Below, piece by piece: positions 1-6,101 of a stretch of DNA of 9,377 nt. Every line of letters starts with the position of its first letter. The first letter of the stretch is position 1. The notes beneath the pieces were generated by a model. That model saw nothing but the letters and a program-made list of their open reading frames with translations. It was not told where the DNA came from and made no database searches. This DNA is from a bacterium. GTDB taxonomy: Bacteria; UBA9089; CG2-30-40-21; SBAY01. The position numbers and the translations under genes were made by a program. The stretch is from contig JBFLYA010000107.1 of assembly GCA_040757115.1 (NCBI GenBank), positions 3,985 through 13,361 of the forward strand, read 5' to 3'.

Positions 1-2
1 AC

Positions 3-215
3 GGGTTTTTATACGCTCCAAAGATTAATTATCCAGATATAGGGGAAAGGATTGAGCAGGATAAATGGATTATCTACACCTCAAATAATTTATTGGAGTG
101 GACACCCAAACCCAAACTGATTAAAGAGATAAAACTATCTGGTAGTGGTTGGGGATTTCACAGTAAGATTGCTAATGTAAAATTGATGGGGGAAAAAGGT
201 TCTGAGCATAGATGA
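3..215 (+). CDS. C-terminal fragment of an unrecognised protein (5' end outside the window)
   Basis: An open frame runs in from the left edge and ends at TGA 213-215, giving about 70 residues. The visible part is polar and aromatic (for example DKWIIYTSNNLLEW and SGSGWGFHSKI), with no transmembrane segment and no motif I can assign. It reads like the tail of an extracytoplasmic or beta-rich domain, but that is an impression only. It lies 67 bp upstream of dnaX on the same strand. No terminator is visible between them, so read-through into dnaX is possible. Real coding is inferred from the uninterrupted frame and natural amino-acid composition; the function is unknown. Confidence 0.55.
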   Translation, partial: GFLYAPKINYPDIGERIEQDKWIIYTSNNLLEWTPKPKLIKEIKLSGSGWGFHSKIANVKLMGEKGSEHR

Positions 216-282
216 AAATATACCATCTGTCCTATCGGCTTATTTCAATTGCACAGCTCGAAATAATTTGCAAAGGTGATTA

Positions 283-1857
283 ATGTCTTATCTCGTTTTA
301 GCCAGAAAGTATCGACCGAAGATTTTTAGTGAATTAATCGGTCAACCACATATTAAAGAAACCTTAAGCAATGCCATTACTTCTAATCGGTTAGCCCAGG
401 CATACCTATTCACGGGTTCACGAGGCACGGGAAAAACTACAACTGCCAGAATATTGGCTAAATGTCTAAATTGCCTTAACGGGATGTCGATAACCCCTTG
501 TGGTAAATGTTCTTCCTGCGAGGAGATTGCTGGTGGCTATTCAATGGATGTTATAGAAATAGATGGGGCATCAAATCGTGGAATTGATGAGATTCGAGAA
601 TTACGAGAAAGGGTTAAATTTCTCCCCGCGAAGGCAAAATATAAAGTTTATATCATTGATGAAGTGCATATGTTGACCAATGAGGCTTTTAATGCCTTAT
701 TAAAAACCCTCGAAGAACCACCTCCTCATGTTATATTCGTTTTTGCAACTACTGAACCTCATAAAGTTCCCCAGACTATCCTTTCAAGATGTCAACGGTT
801 TGATTTTAAAAGAATACCAATATCTGAAATTTGTAAATTATTAAAATACATTGCAGAAGAAGAGAAAATCGAAATAGACGATTTAACATTAATTTCTATC
901 GCCAAAGCCGCAGAAGGAAGTATGCGAGATGCAGAATCTATTTTAGACCAGGTAGTTTCTTATTGCGGGGATAAGGTTTCACAGGAGGATGTCGTAACTA
1001 TCCTCGGCATAGTAAAACAAGAGGTGTTATTTACCTTTTGCGAGGCAATAATTGCCGCCTCAGCAAATAAAATAATTCAACTCTTAAATGAGATAATTGA
1101 TAAAGGATTAGATTTATCACAGTTTGTTCGTGAGTTGATGATGCATCTACGGAATTTACTTATAATTAAAACAGGTTGCCGTCCTGATTCAGTCATTGAC
1201 CTGACTTCAGAAGGGATAAAATTATTAGAAAGCCAATCATCACAACTTGGACAGGAACAACTTTTAAATCTGATTGAAGCACTTCAAAAGGCAAATGAAA
1301 ATATGCGATTATTTCCACTCCAGGCAAGATTAATATTAGAAATAGCCTTGATAAAGATGATTCAGGGAAATAAGCCCAGGATAGAGGAAGTGAAACAAGA
1401 GGTTGTTTGGACTCCGCCAAAAGAATTATTTGTGAAAGAACCAATAGAGGAGGTTAAAGCACCTGTTGTTACCCCGAGTAAGGAATTTGAGAATCAATCT
1501 TTAGAGTTTTCTTTAGAGCAGATAAAAAATATTTGGCCAGAAATCCGAAAAAATATTAAAAATGAAAAACCGGCTTTAGATACCTGTCTGGCATTGGCTG
1601 AGATTACGGATTTAGTTAATCAGACCATTATCATTGGGTTTAAAAGGGGTGATTCATTTCATAAAGAAAGAATAGAACGCCTTGAGAACAAAGACTTTAT
1701 TCAAGAACAGCTTAAAAAAATAACAAACTGTAACCTGCACATCAAAACGATATTTATTGATGGAGCATCAATAGAGGAGGGAAAAACTGTAGTCAGTCCG
1801 AAGGTATTGGATATGGTTTTTAAAGTTTTCCCGGAGGCACAGATAATAGAAGGTTAG
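283..1857 (+). CDS. dnaX: DNA polymerase III subunit gamma/tau (clamp-loader ATPase)
   Basis: This is the AAA+ motor subunit of the replicative clamp loader, which opens the beta clamp and places it on primed DNA. Visible signatures are Walker A GSRGTGKT (residues 45-52), a zinc-binding set C64, C73, C76 and C79 with the spacing of E. coli DnaX, Walker B VYIIDEVH (122-129), sensor-1 FATTE (154-158) and the arginine-finger SRC motif (168-170). The collar domain follows to about residue 350, then a Lys/Glu/Pro-rich linker (about 365-405) and a tau-like C-terminal domain. At 524 aa it is a full-length tau-type protein. The start ATG is supported by AAAGGTGAT just upstream and by the conserved N-terminus [10 protein letters not shown]. 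ybaB and recR follow, the classic bacterial order. Two A AAA AAT heptamers near codons 414-424 could allow a -1 frameshift (see findings). Identification is very secure. Confidence 0.98.
   Translation: MSYLVLARKYRPKIFSELIGQPHIKETLSNAITSNRLAQAYLFTGSRGTGKTTTARILAKCLNCLNGMSITPCGKCSSCEEIAGGYSMDVIEIDGASNRGIDEIRELRERVKFLPAKAKYKVYIIDEVHMLTNEAFNALLKTLEEPPPHVIFVFATTEPHKVPQTILSRCQRFDFKRIPISEICKLLKYIAEEEKIEIDDLTLISIAKAAEGSMRDAESILDQVVSYCGDKVSQEDVVTILGIVKQEVLFTFCEAIIAASANKIIQLLNEIIDKGLDLSQFVRELMMHLRNLLIIKTGCRPDSVIDLTSEGIKLLESQSSQLGQEQLLNLIEALQKANENMRLFPLQARLILEIALIKMIQGNKPRIEEVKQEVVWTPPKELFVKEPIEEVKAPVVTPSKEFENQSLEFSLEQIKNIWPEIRKNIKNEKPALDTCLALAEITDLVNQTIIIGFKRGDSFHKERIERLENKDFIQEQLKKITNCNLHIKTIFIDGASIEEGKTVVSPKVLDMVFKVFPEAQIIEG
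1524..1559 (+). promoter_or_regulatory. candidate -1 frameshift site in dnaX
   Basis: Two heptamers of the X XXY YYZ form, both A AAA AAT in the correct phase, lie at 1524-1530 (codons ATA AAA AAT) and 1548-1554 (CGA AAA AAT). A -1 slip at either one leads to the same TAA at 1557-1559. The second slip adds one Tyr after residue 424, giving a product of about 425 residues. E. coli makes a 431-residue gamma in the same way, at A AAA AAG, with one extra residue before the stop. I see no convincing upstream Shine-Dalgarno stimulator or strong downstream stem, and AT-rich DNA makes such heptamers common, so this remains a hypothesis. Confidence 0.3.
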
Positions 1858-1860
1858 AGG

Positions 1861-1937
1861 GCAGAGGGCAGAAGGCAGAGGGCAGAGGGCAGAGGGCAGA
1901 GGGCAGAAGGCAGAGGGCAGAAGGCAGAAGGCAGAGG
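1861..1937 (+). repeat. 7-bp tandem array, 11 units of GCAGAGG/GCAGAAG
   Basis: Eleven head-to-tail heptamers begin 3 bp after the dnaX stop codon. Units differ only at the sixth base (G or A). A second, more degenerate array of the same heptamer lies at 8894-8942 on the same strand. The array is purine-only apart from one C per unit and has no spacers. It is a dispersed simple repeat rather than a CRISPR and shows no coding signal. Confidence 0.9.
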
Positions 1938-1954
1938 ACAACAGGAAGAAAAAA

Positions 1955-2042
1955 CCTTCAGCCTAATTACGGACACGGATACCGGACACAATTTACGAAT
2001 TTTCCGTGTTTCATCCGTGTCTATCTGTGGCTGAATAATTAC
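1955..2042 (+). repeat. palindromic dispersed repeat element between dnaX and ybaB
   Basis: The element is bounded by inverted ends TTCAGCC (1957-1963) and GGCTGAA (2029-2035). It contains an inner perfect inverted repeat GACACGGAT (1972-1980) / ATCCGTGTC (2013-2021), so the whole can fold into a long hairpin. Bases 1955-2004 match 9205-9254 at 45 of 50 positions, and the right end (about 2013-2042) matches the reverse complement of 8849-8879. It encodes nothing. The structure resembles a MITE or REP-type foldback repeat; mobility is inferred from the extra copies. Confidence 0.8.
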
Positions 2043-2065
2043 TTTTTATATTTGCTGCTCTTTGG

Positions 2066-2099
2066 AGGAAATTGACCCGTTTAAAAACTACAATTTCCT
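2066..2099 (+). other. 9-bp inverted repeat in the ybaB leader
   Basis: AGGAAATTG (2066-2074) pairs perfectly with CAATTTCCT (2091-2099) across a 16-nt loop. It lies about 50 bp before the ybaB start and has no following T-run, so it is not a typical intrinsic terminator. It may be a leader hairpin or a relic of another small repeat. No function can be assigned. Confidence 0.35.
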
Positions 2100-2149
2100 G
2101 GTTTTGCAGAACTCTAATTTACCAAAGAAAAGGAGGGATAAGTTAAAAA

Positions 2150-2470
2150 ATGGAGTTTCAAAACATTCTTAAACAAGTTCAAGAGATGGGAACACAATTT
2201 AAAAAGGTTCAAAAAGAACTGGCTTCTAAAAAAGTCACCGCCAGTGTTGGTGGTGGGATGGTTCAAGTTACGGCTAATGGACAAAAAGAAATCATCAGTA
2301 TTACCATAGAAAAAGCCATAATTAATCCTCAAGAAAAGCAGATGTTAGAGGATTTAGTTTGTGCCGGGGTAAATGAGGCACTTTCAAAGGCACAAGATTT
2401 AGCCGTAGAACAAATGATGAAAACGACTGGTGGGATGAACATCTTTGGATTATTAAAAGGGTTGGTTTGA
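2150..2470 (+). CDS. ybaB: YbaB/EbfC family nucleoid-associated protein
   Basis: The product is a small dimeric DNA-binding protein (106 aa, the family's usual length). Family members coat the nucleoid and are encoded next to recR in most bacteria. The N-terminal helix (residues 1-28) is rich in Gln and Lys. The signature turn and strand [15 protein letters not shown] spans 34-48, and [14 protein letters not shown] (65-78) matches the second conserved helix. The tail is Met/Gly-rich, as is common in the family. The ATG is preceded by AGGAGGG (2131-2137) with a rather long 12-nt spacer. recR starts 4 bp after the stop, so the two are almost certainly co-transcribed. The gap of nearly 300 bp from dnaX is filled by repeats, which is unusual for this normally tight cluster. 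Confidence 0.95.
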   Translation: MEFQNILKQVQEMGTQFKKVQKELASKKVTASVGGGMVQVTANGQKEIISITIEKAIINPQEKQMLEDLVCAGVNEALSKAQDLAVEQMMKTTGGMNIFGLLKGLV

Positions 2471-2474
2471 AAAA

Positions 2475-3071
2475 ATGTATTTAACCCCTTCTATGACCAA
2501 ATTAATAGAAGAATTATCTAAATTACCTACAATTGGGCCAAAAACTGCCTCCCGATTAGCATTTTATATCTTGAAAACATCACCCGAAGAGACAAAAAGA
2601 TTAGCCAGAGCAATCCTTGAGGTAAAAGAAAAGGTTAAAAATTGCTCGATTTGCTATAACATCACAGAACAAGACCCTTGTGATATTTGTCAGGACATTA
2701 AAAGGGATAAAAAAATAATCTGTGTGGTAGAACAGGCTCAAGATATAATGGCGGTGGAAAAGACAAGGGAATATAAAGGAACTTACCATGTCTTGGGCGG
2801 GGCTATTTCACCCCTGGATGGTATTAGTCCAGAACATCTACGGATAAAAGAATTAGTCAAAAGGATTGAGAGTAATCCATTAGAGGAAATGATTATCGCA
2901 ACCAATCCAAATGTAGAAGGTGAAGTAACCGCACTTTATCTGACTAAATTAATCAAACCGCTGGGAATAAAATTAACCCGAATAGCCTATGGCATACCTG
3001 TTGGTGGAGATCTGGAATATGCCGATGAGGTTACATTAGCTAAGGCGCTGGAAGGAAGGATACAACTATAG
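2475..3071 (+). CDS. recR: recombination mediator protein RecR
   Basis: RecR works with RecO (and RecF) to load RecA on gapped, SSB-coated DNA in recombinational repair. All family parts are visible in the usual length of 198 aa: a helix-hairpin-helix around [14 protein letters not shown] (17-30), a four-cysteine zinc finger at C57, C60, C69 and C72, a Toprim domain with [14 protein letters not shown] (84-97) and [15 protein letters not shown] (142-156), and the C-terminal [14 protein letters not shown] (171-184). Nothing is missing. It starts 4 bp after ybaB, with only a weak purine stretch inside the end of ybaB as a binding site, which suggests translational coupling. Confidence 0.98.
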   Translation: MYLTPSMTKLIEELSKLPTIGPKTASRLAFYILKTSPEETKRLARAILEVKEKVKNCSICYNITEQDPCDICQDIKRDKKIICVVEQAQDIMAVEKTREYKGTYHVLGGAISPLDGISPEHLRIKELVKRIESNPLEEMIIATNPNVEGEVTALYLTKLIKPLGIKLTRIAYGIPVGGDLEYADEVTLAKALEGRIQL

Positions 3072-3098
3072 AAAATTATAGGGTTTCACGAAATTAAA

Positions 3099-3159
3099 AG
3101 GAGGTAATTGGTCACTAATTACCATTCACCAGTTACCAATTACCAGAAAATAGGAGGTA
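3099..3159 (+). repeat. small palindromic insertion flanked by a duplicated Shine-Dalgarno (8-bp direct repeat)
   Basis: AGGAGGTA occurs at 3099-3106 and again at 3152-3159, the second copy being the binding site of dapA. Between and overlapping them is a palindrome: GGTAATTGGT (3103-3112) pairs perfectly with ACCAATTACC (3135-3144). A shorter alternative pairing is GGTAATT (3103-3109) with AATTACC (3117-3123). The layout is what a small foldback element with an 8-bp target duplication would leave. The alternative is two similar ribosome binding sites by chance. Confidence 0.5.
3152..3158 (+). promoter_or_regulatory. ribosome binding site of dapA
   Basis: AGGAGGT lies 7 nt before the dapA ATG and fixes that start. 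The upstream copy at 3099-3105 has no plausible ORF of its own apart from a TTG-initiated 18-codon frame (3108-3164) that ends just before dapA; its start is only 2 nt from that site, too close for normal initiation. Confidence 0.8.
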
Positions 3160-3165
3160 TTTAAA

Positions 3166-4041
3166 ATGTTTAAAGGTTCAATTGTTGCTCTGGTAACACC
3201 ATTTAAAGATGGTCAGGTAGATAAGGAAAGGTTGTTGGAATTAGTTGAGTTTCATATTCAAGAAGGGACAGATGGGATAGTACCGTGTGGGACTACTGGT
3301 GAATCAGCGACTTTGTCCCATGATGAACACAAAGAGGTCGTAACTCTGGTTGTCAACGCAGTAAATAAACGAATTCCAGTGATTGCCGGGGCGGGGTCAA
3401 ATTGCACGCGGGAATCTGTTGATTTAGCTCATCATGCGAAAAAGGTAGGTGCTGACGCTATTTTAGCCGTAACACCTTACTACAATAAACCAACACAAGC
3501 CGGACTATATGAACACTACGCCACCATTGCTAAAGAGGTTGATATTCCACTTATTCTTTATAATGTTCCAGGTAGAACCGGCGTAAATTTACAACCTGAA
3601 ACCGTGGCAAAACTATCTAAAATCAACAATATTGTTGGAATTAAAGAGGCATCGGCAGATTTAAGACAACAAACTAAAATTGTTGAGCTTTGCCGTCCAG
3701 ATTTTGCCTTAATCTCTGGTGATGATTTTACACTACTACCAACATTATCTATTGGTGGAGTAGGCGTTATCTCAGTCGTCGCAAACATTGTCCCAAAAGA
3801 TATGGCAAATTTAATTAAAGAGTTTAACAAAGGCAACTTTGATGAGGCGAAAAGATTACATTATAAAATATTTCCTTTATGTGAGGCTTGTTTTATTGAG
3901 ACAAGTCCGGTGCCTGTAAAAGAGGCATTAGGAATAATGGGTAAGATATTGCCAGAAGTAAGACTACCTTTAGTCCCATTACAAGAAACTAATCGAGAAA
4001 AACTACGGCAAACTCTAATTACCTATGGGATAGGCGTTTAG
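3166..4041 (+). CDS. dapA: 4-hydroxy-tetrahydrodipicolinate synthase
   Basis: The enzyme condenses pyruvate with aspartate semialdehyde, the first committed step to diaminopimelate and lysine, in the cytosol. It is a TIM-barrel lyase of the NAL superfamily. The substrate-binding GTTGE is at 42-46, the tyrosine pair at 105-106, the catalytic Tyr132 in LYNVPGRTG, Arg137, the Schiff-base Lys160 in GIKEAS, and the conserved SGDD at 184-187. The length of 291 aa is normal and all catalytic residues are present, so it should be active. It lies 94 bp downstream of recR on the same strand and may belong to that transcript. No lysine riboswitch fits in the gap. An insertion sequence begins about 58 bp past the stop, so any downstream dap genes that once followed have been separated. 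Confidence 0.97.
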   Translation: MFKGSIVALVTPFKDGQVDKERLLELVEFHIQEGTDGIVPCGTTGESATLSHDEHKEVVTLVVNAVNKRIPVIAGAGSNCTRESVDLAHHAKKVGADAILAVTPYYNKPTQAGLYEHYATIAKEVDIPLILYNVPGRTGVNLQPETVAKLSKINNIVGIKEASADLRQQTKIVELCRPDFALISGDDFTLLPTLSIGGVGVISVVANIVPKDMANLIKEFNKGNFDEAKRLHYKIFPLCEACFIETSPVPVKEALGIMGKILPEVRLPLVPLQETNREKLRQTLITYGIGV

Positions 4042-4063
4042 CAGATAGTTGAGCGATTACAAA

Positions 4064-4090
4064 GAGGGTGTTGAAAAAGTCCTCGCACCC
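4064..4090 (+). repeat. possible solitary end of another insertion sequence
   Basis: AGGGTGTTGAAAAAGTC (4065-4081) is followed by a short stem GGGTG (4066-4070) / CACCC (4086-4090). Its reverse complement, ending GACTTTTTCAACACCCT, resembles the ends of several known DDE insertion sequences as I remember them. It partly resembles the right end of the neighbouring element (13 of 16 bases against 6036-6021), but 4099-4116 matches that end better. It may therefore be a relic of a second element, or an outer repeat of the same one. Confidence 0.35.
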
Positions 4091-4098
4091 AACAAGGG

Positions 4099-4130
4099 GA
4101 GAGCGTTGCAAATAAGATTGGGATTTAATG
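4099..4130 (+). repeat. left terminal inverted repeat of the insertion sequence
   Basis: This pairs with 6007-6036. The identical blocks, left end inward, are GAGAG, GTTGCA and TAAG, then scattered matches through TTA. The left copy carries two extra A residues after GTTGCA. Confidence 0.7.
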
Positions 4131-4161
4131 CAGGTTTTATTTAGTAATGGAGAGATAGAAC

Positions 4162-4190
4162 TTGCCAAAGTAGGAAAAGAGATATAAAAT
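4162..4190 (+). promoter_or_regulatory. candidate transposase promoter
   Basis: TTGCCA (4162-4167), a 17-nt spacer and TAAAAT (4185-4190) give five of six consensus bases in each box. It lies inside the left end and points at the transposase, leaving a leader of about 130 nt. No ORF of note lies in the leader. Confidence 0.5.
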
Positions 4191-4326
4191 TGGAACTTGA
4201 CATCAAAGGAGGGTGTAGAATTAGGGAGTTATGGATTTGGTAGTAGCGTGAGAGGGCCTAATGTTTTGGATAAAATAAGTCGATAAAGATAACAGAAGTA
4301 AGTCTAAATTCTTTAGGAGGGGAGTA

Positions 4327-6006
4327 ATGAATACAAAAGAGGACTTCTGTTATCAGGGTATTTCATTTCAGTCCGAAGAGGATAGTGGCGTTGGGGGAGG
4401 ACTGGAAATCAAACAAGATGGGAATCGATTTTGTGTCATAGGCCGAGGGTTTAATATCGGCTGGTTACTGGATACTGCTTCGAATCGAAAGGCGGTGTTA
4501 GTGTTTATCCGGCTATTTCGAGACAAGGCAGGCAAACCATTATATACCCATCAGGAACTTTCAGAGATAGTGGGGAGTAAGAATCGGCAGGCTTCAAGCA
4601 GTCATATGGAACAATTTCATGCTTGTGGTGGCGATATATTGAAGTTTCTGAGTCGTCGTCGCAAGGTAGATGGAGAGGTAGTAGGAGCAGTATTATCAGA
4701 GTTAAAGAAGGATCCTTTAAAGGCAAAGAATGAATTATGTCAGGAAGTGAAGAGGAGGCTTAGTAGGGATGACCTGACGGAGATGAATATTCAAGCAGCG
4801 TTAGAGCAAATACCGTATGAACCATTATACCGTAGGTTAAGAGAGCAGTTGAACAAAGGGGAGGTGCATTATCAAGAGGACTATCTTTTGCAGGAGGTAA
4901 TGAATAGTTTTAGTTCCTGTGGAGGCGAGCAGGGAGGTATGATGCTGGGAGAAGTGGAAGGGATGAAGGTATCAGATCCGACAGGGATACGGAATTTGTT
5001 AACGCCGGAAGTAAGTTTATCCTGCATCAACAAATCGTTGCAGATAGTATGTTTTGTGATGGCCTTGTATCATCATGAGGTTGGATTGTCTGTTCTGGGT
5101 AAATGGTTGAAGGTTCATAAGACTACGATATTACGATGGATACTTGGGTTATCATTGGAGCTTTGGCCAATAGTGTGGAGTTGGGTAAAGAAGGGGGTGA
5201 AGACGAGGAAGGTCTATATAGATGAGAAATGGCTGAAGATTCAAAAGAGATGGTATTATTGGTTTGTCGTTTTGGATGAGGGGACAGGTTTACCGATAAT
5301 AACTTCACTTTTAGCATCTCGAGGGGTATGGGCATGTCGGTGGATAGGCTATCAGATGAAGAAGTTGGGTCAAATTCCTAAAGCAATTATCACGGATGGA
5401 ATGGTAACATATAAATATCTCAAGGAGATCTTAGGAAAAGATGTTGAGCATCTGTTGTGCCATTTTCATTATCAACAGGTTACCAGCCGATGGGTCAAAG
5501 AGAACTTCAAAGGGAATGAACAACTTATTAAGCAGCGTAAGAAAGAGTTGAAGGAGGTCTTACAAACTAACGATAAGCGGACGGTCAAGCGGCGTTTTGA
5601 GAAACTTAGAGGAATGGCCGAAATAATGGGGATACAAAGATGGGTTTCGAATATGGAGGAAGCATTGCCGAAGCTTTTACCTGCTATTGGAAGCAAGAAA
5701 TTTCCTAAGACCAATAATGCGATAGAGCGATTCTTTAGAGATTTTAATCAATTTTACAAAAGAAGGTGTGGATTCTTTTCTGTCATGAGTGCCAGGAGAG
5801 AAATCATCAGTTTTTTGGTAATGTACTTATTTCTTCAGCAGCCAGGTAGTTGCAAGGCTCCACTTGAAATGATTATGCCAGAAGTAAAAAATATGCCTTT
5901 CTATCAACTGGTTAACAATCCACTGGGTTGCCTGTTAGGACTACAAAATGTCAAGTTAAATAAAAATATGGCAGAAAATAGAACAAAACAATGCCTCGGA
6001 CCTTAA
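4327..6006 (+). CDS. DDE transposase with a C-x2-H motif (MULE/IS256-like core, family unassigned)
   Basis: This 559-aa protein is the only gene of the insertion sequence and should catalyse its cutting and joining. The N-terminal region has a likely helix-turn-helix near THQELSEIVGSKNRQASS (74-91), then basic helical segments (about 105-190). The catalytic core is visible: first Asp D299 in VYIDEKWLKI, second Asp D357 in AIITDGM, C378 and H381 in LLCHFH, and Glu E467 in TNNAIERFFRDF, followed by a basic FYKRRCGF. The D-58-D-110-E spacing and the Cys-His motif between the second Asp and the Glu recall MULE/IS256-type transposases, although the protein is longer than typical IS256 members. AGGAGG lies 6 nt before the ATG. 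The ORF is intact with no frameshift, so the enzyme may be active. Calling it a transposase is secure; the family is inferred. Confidence 0.9.
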   Translation: MNTKEDFCYQGISFQSEEDSGVGGGLEIKQDGNRFCVIGRGFNIGWLLDTASNRKAVLVFIRLFRDKAGKPLYTHQELSEIVGSKNRQASSSHMEQFHACGGDILKFLSRRRKVDGEVVGAVLSELKKDPLKAKNELCQEVKRRLSRDDLTEMNIQAALEQIPYEPLYRRLREQLNKGEVHYQEDYLLQEVMNSFSSCGGEQGGMMLGEVEGMKVSDPTGIRNLLTPEVSLSCINKSLQIVCFVMALYHHEVGLSVLGKWLKVHKTTILRWILGLSLELWPIVWSWVKKGVKTRKVYIDEKWLKIQKRWYYWFVVLDEGTGLPIITSLLASRGVWACRWIGYQMKKLGQIPKAIITDGMVTYKYLKEILGKDVEHLLCHFHYQQVTSRWVKENFKGNEQLIKQRKKELKEVLQTNDKRTVKRRFEKLRGMAEIMGIQRWVSNMEEALPKLLPAIGSKKFPKTNNAIERFFRDFNQFYKRRCGFFSVMSARREIISFLVMYLFLQQPGSCKAPLEMIMPEVKNMPFYQLVNNPLGCLLGLQNVKLNKNMAENRTKQCLGP

Positions 6007-6089
6007 ATATAACGCCAAACCTTATGCAACACTCTCGCTTTTATCCCATTAAAGTTTTTTGAAATCTCCTTTACTTCAAGAACATTCAT
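6003..6089 (-). pseudogene. livG: livG remnant: first 18 codons of an ABC transporter ATPase, cut by the insertion sequence
   Basis: The minus-strand ATG at 6089-6087 lies 12 nt after the livM stop, preceded by a purine-rich AGGTAGAGAGAG. The frame reads MNVLEVKEISKNFNGIKA, the characteristic start of a LivG/LivF-type ATPase (EV..ISK.F.G.KA), ending at the Ala codon 6038-6036. The next codons, RVLHKVWRYI and then TAA at 6005-6003, come from the IS right end. The Walker A, signature and Walker B regions are all absent. The first 18 residues come from real livG coding. The rest of livG is not on the other side of the element: the 57 bp before it show nothing like it, and dapA follows. This is a 5' stub of a destroyed gene, identified from its position after livHM plus the N-terminal pattern. 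Confidence 0.85.
6007..6036 (-). repeat. right terminal inverted repeat of the insertion sequence
   Basis: This is the partner of 4099-4130. It abuts the transposase stop (6004-6006) on one side and the surviving livG codons on the other. Read on the minus strand it supplies the foreign tail of the broken livG frame. Confidence 0.75.
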
Positions 6090-6101
6090 CTCTCTCTACC
6101 T

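Larger units (their letters stand above)
4099..6036 (+). mobile_element. complete insertion sequence with a single DDE transposase
   Basis: The left end GAGAGCGTTGCA... (from 4099) and the reverse complement of the right end GAGAGTGTTGCA... (from 6036 inward) match at 22 of 27 aligned bases with a 2-nt gap, forming imperfect terminal inverted repeats of roughly 30 bp. The element is about 1.94 kb with one ORF reading left to right; its stop codon lies against the right repeat. Outer tips are uncertain by a few bases. No target-site duplication is visible. The right flank is livG coding sequence and the left flank is the dapA side, so the two flanks do not belong together. I cannot name the IS family with certainty. 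Confidence 0.85.

Noticed and set aside
1714-1720. A7 run in dnaX as the gamma/tau slippage site
   Set aside because: It lies about 44 codons from the end, so slippage would make only a slightly shorter tau. The codon phase also does not form a proper X XXY YYZ heptamer.
1861-1937. CRISPR array
   Set aside because: Units are 7 bp, contiguous and without spacers, and no cas gene is present.
1858-2149. 4.5S/SRP RNA gene between dnaX and ybaB
   Set aside because: The conserved tetraloop-and-bulge core (GGAAG...AGCAG type) is absent. The gap is explained by repeats.
3072-3165. Lysine riboswitch upstream of dapA
   Set aside because: The gap is only 94 bp, too short for the aptamer. Its structure is a simple palindrome, with no terminator or T-run.
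4066-4090. Intrinsic terminator after dapA
   Set aside because: The stem is only 5 bp with a 15-nt loop and there is no following T-run.
4197-4221. TTGACA (4197-4202) with TAGAAT (4216-4221) as the transposase promoter
   Set aside because: The spacer is only 13 nt. The TTGCCA-17-TAAAAT pair just upstream fits better.
5472-5714. Minus-strand ORF inside the transposase gene
   Set aside because: It is a shadow of the transposase, with no binding site and no recognisable protein.
4042-6060. Target-site duplication flanking the insertion sequence
   Set aside because: No matching direct repeat of 3-10 bp was found for any plausible tip position, consistent with unrelated flanks.
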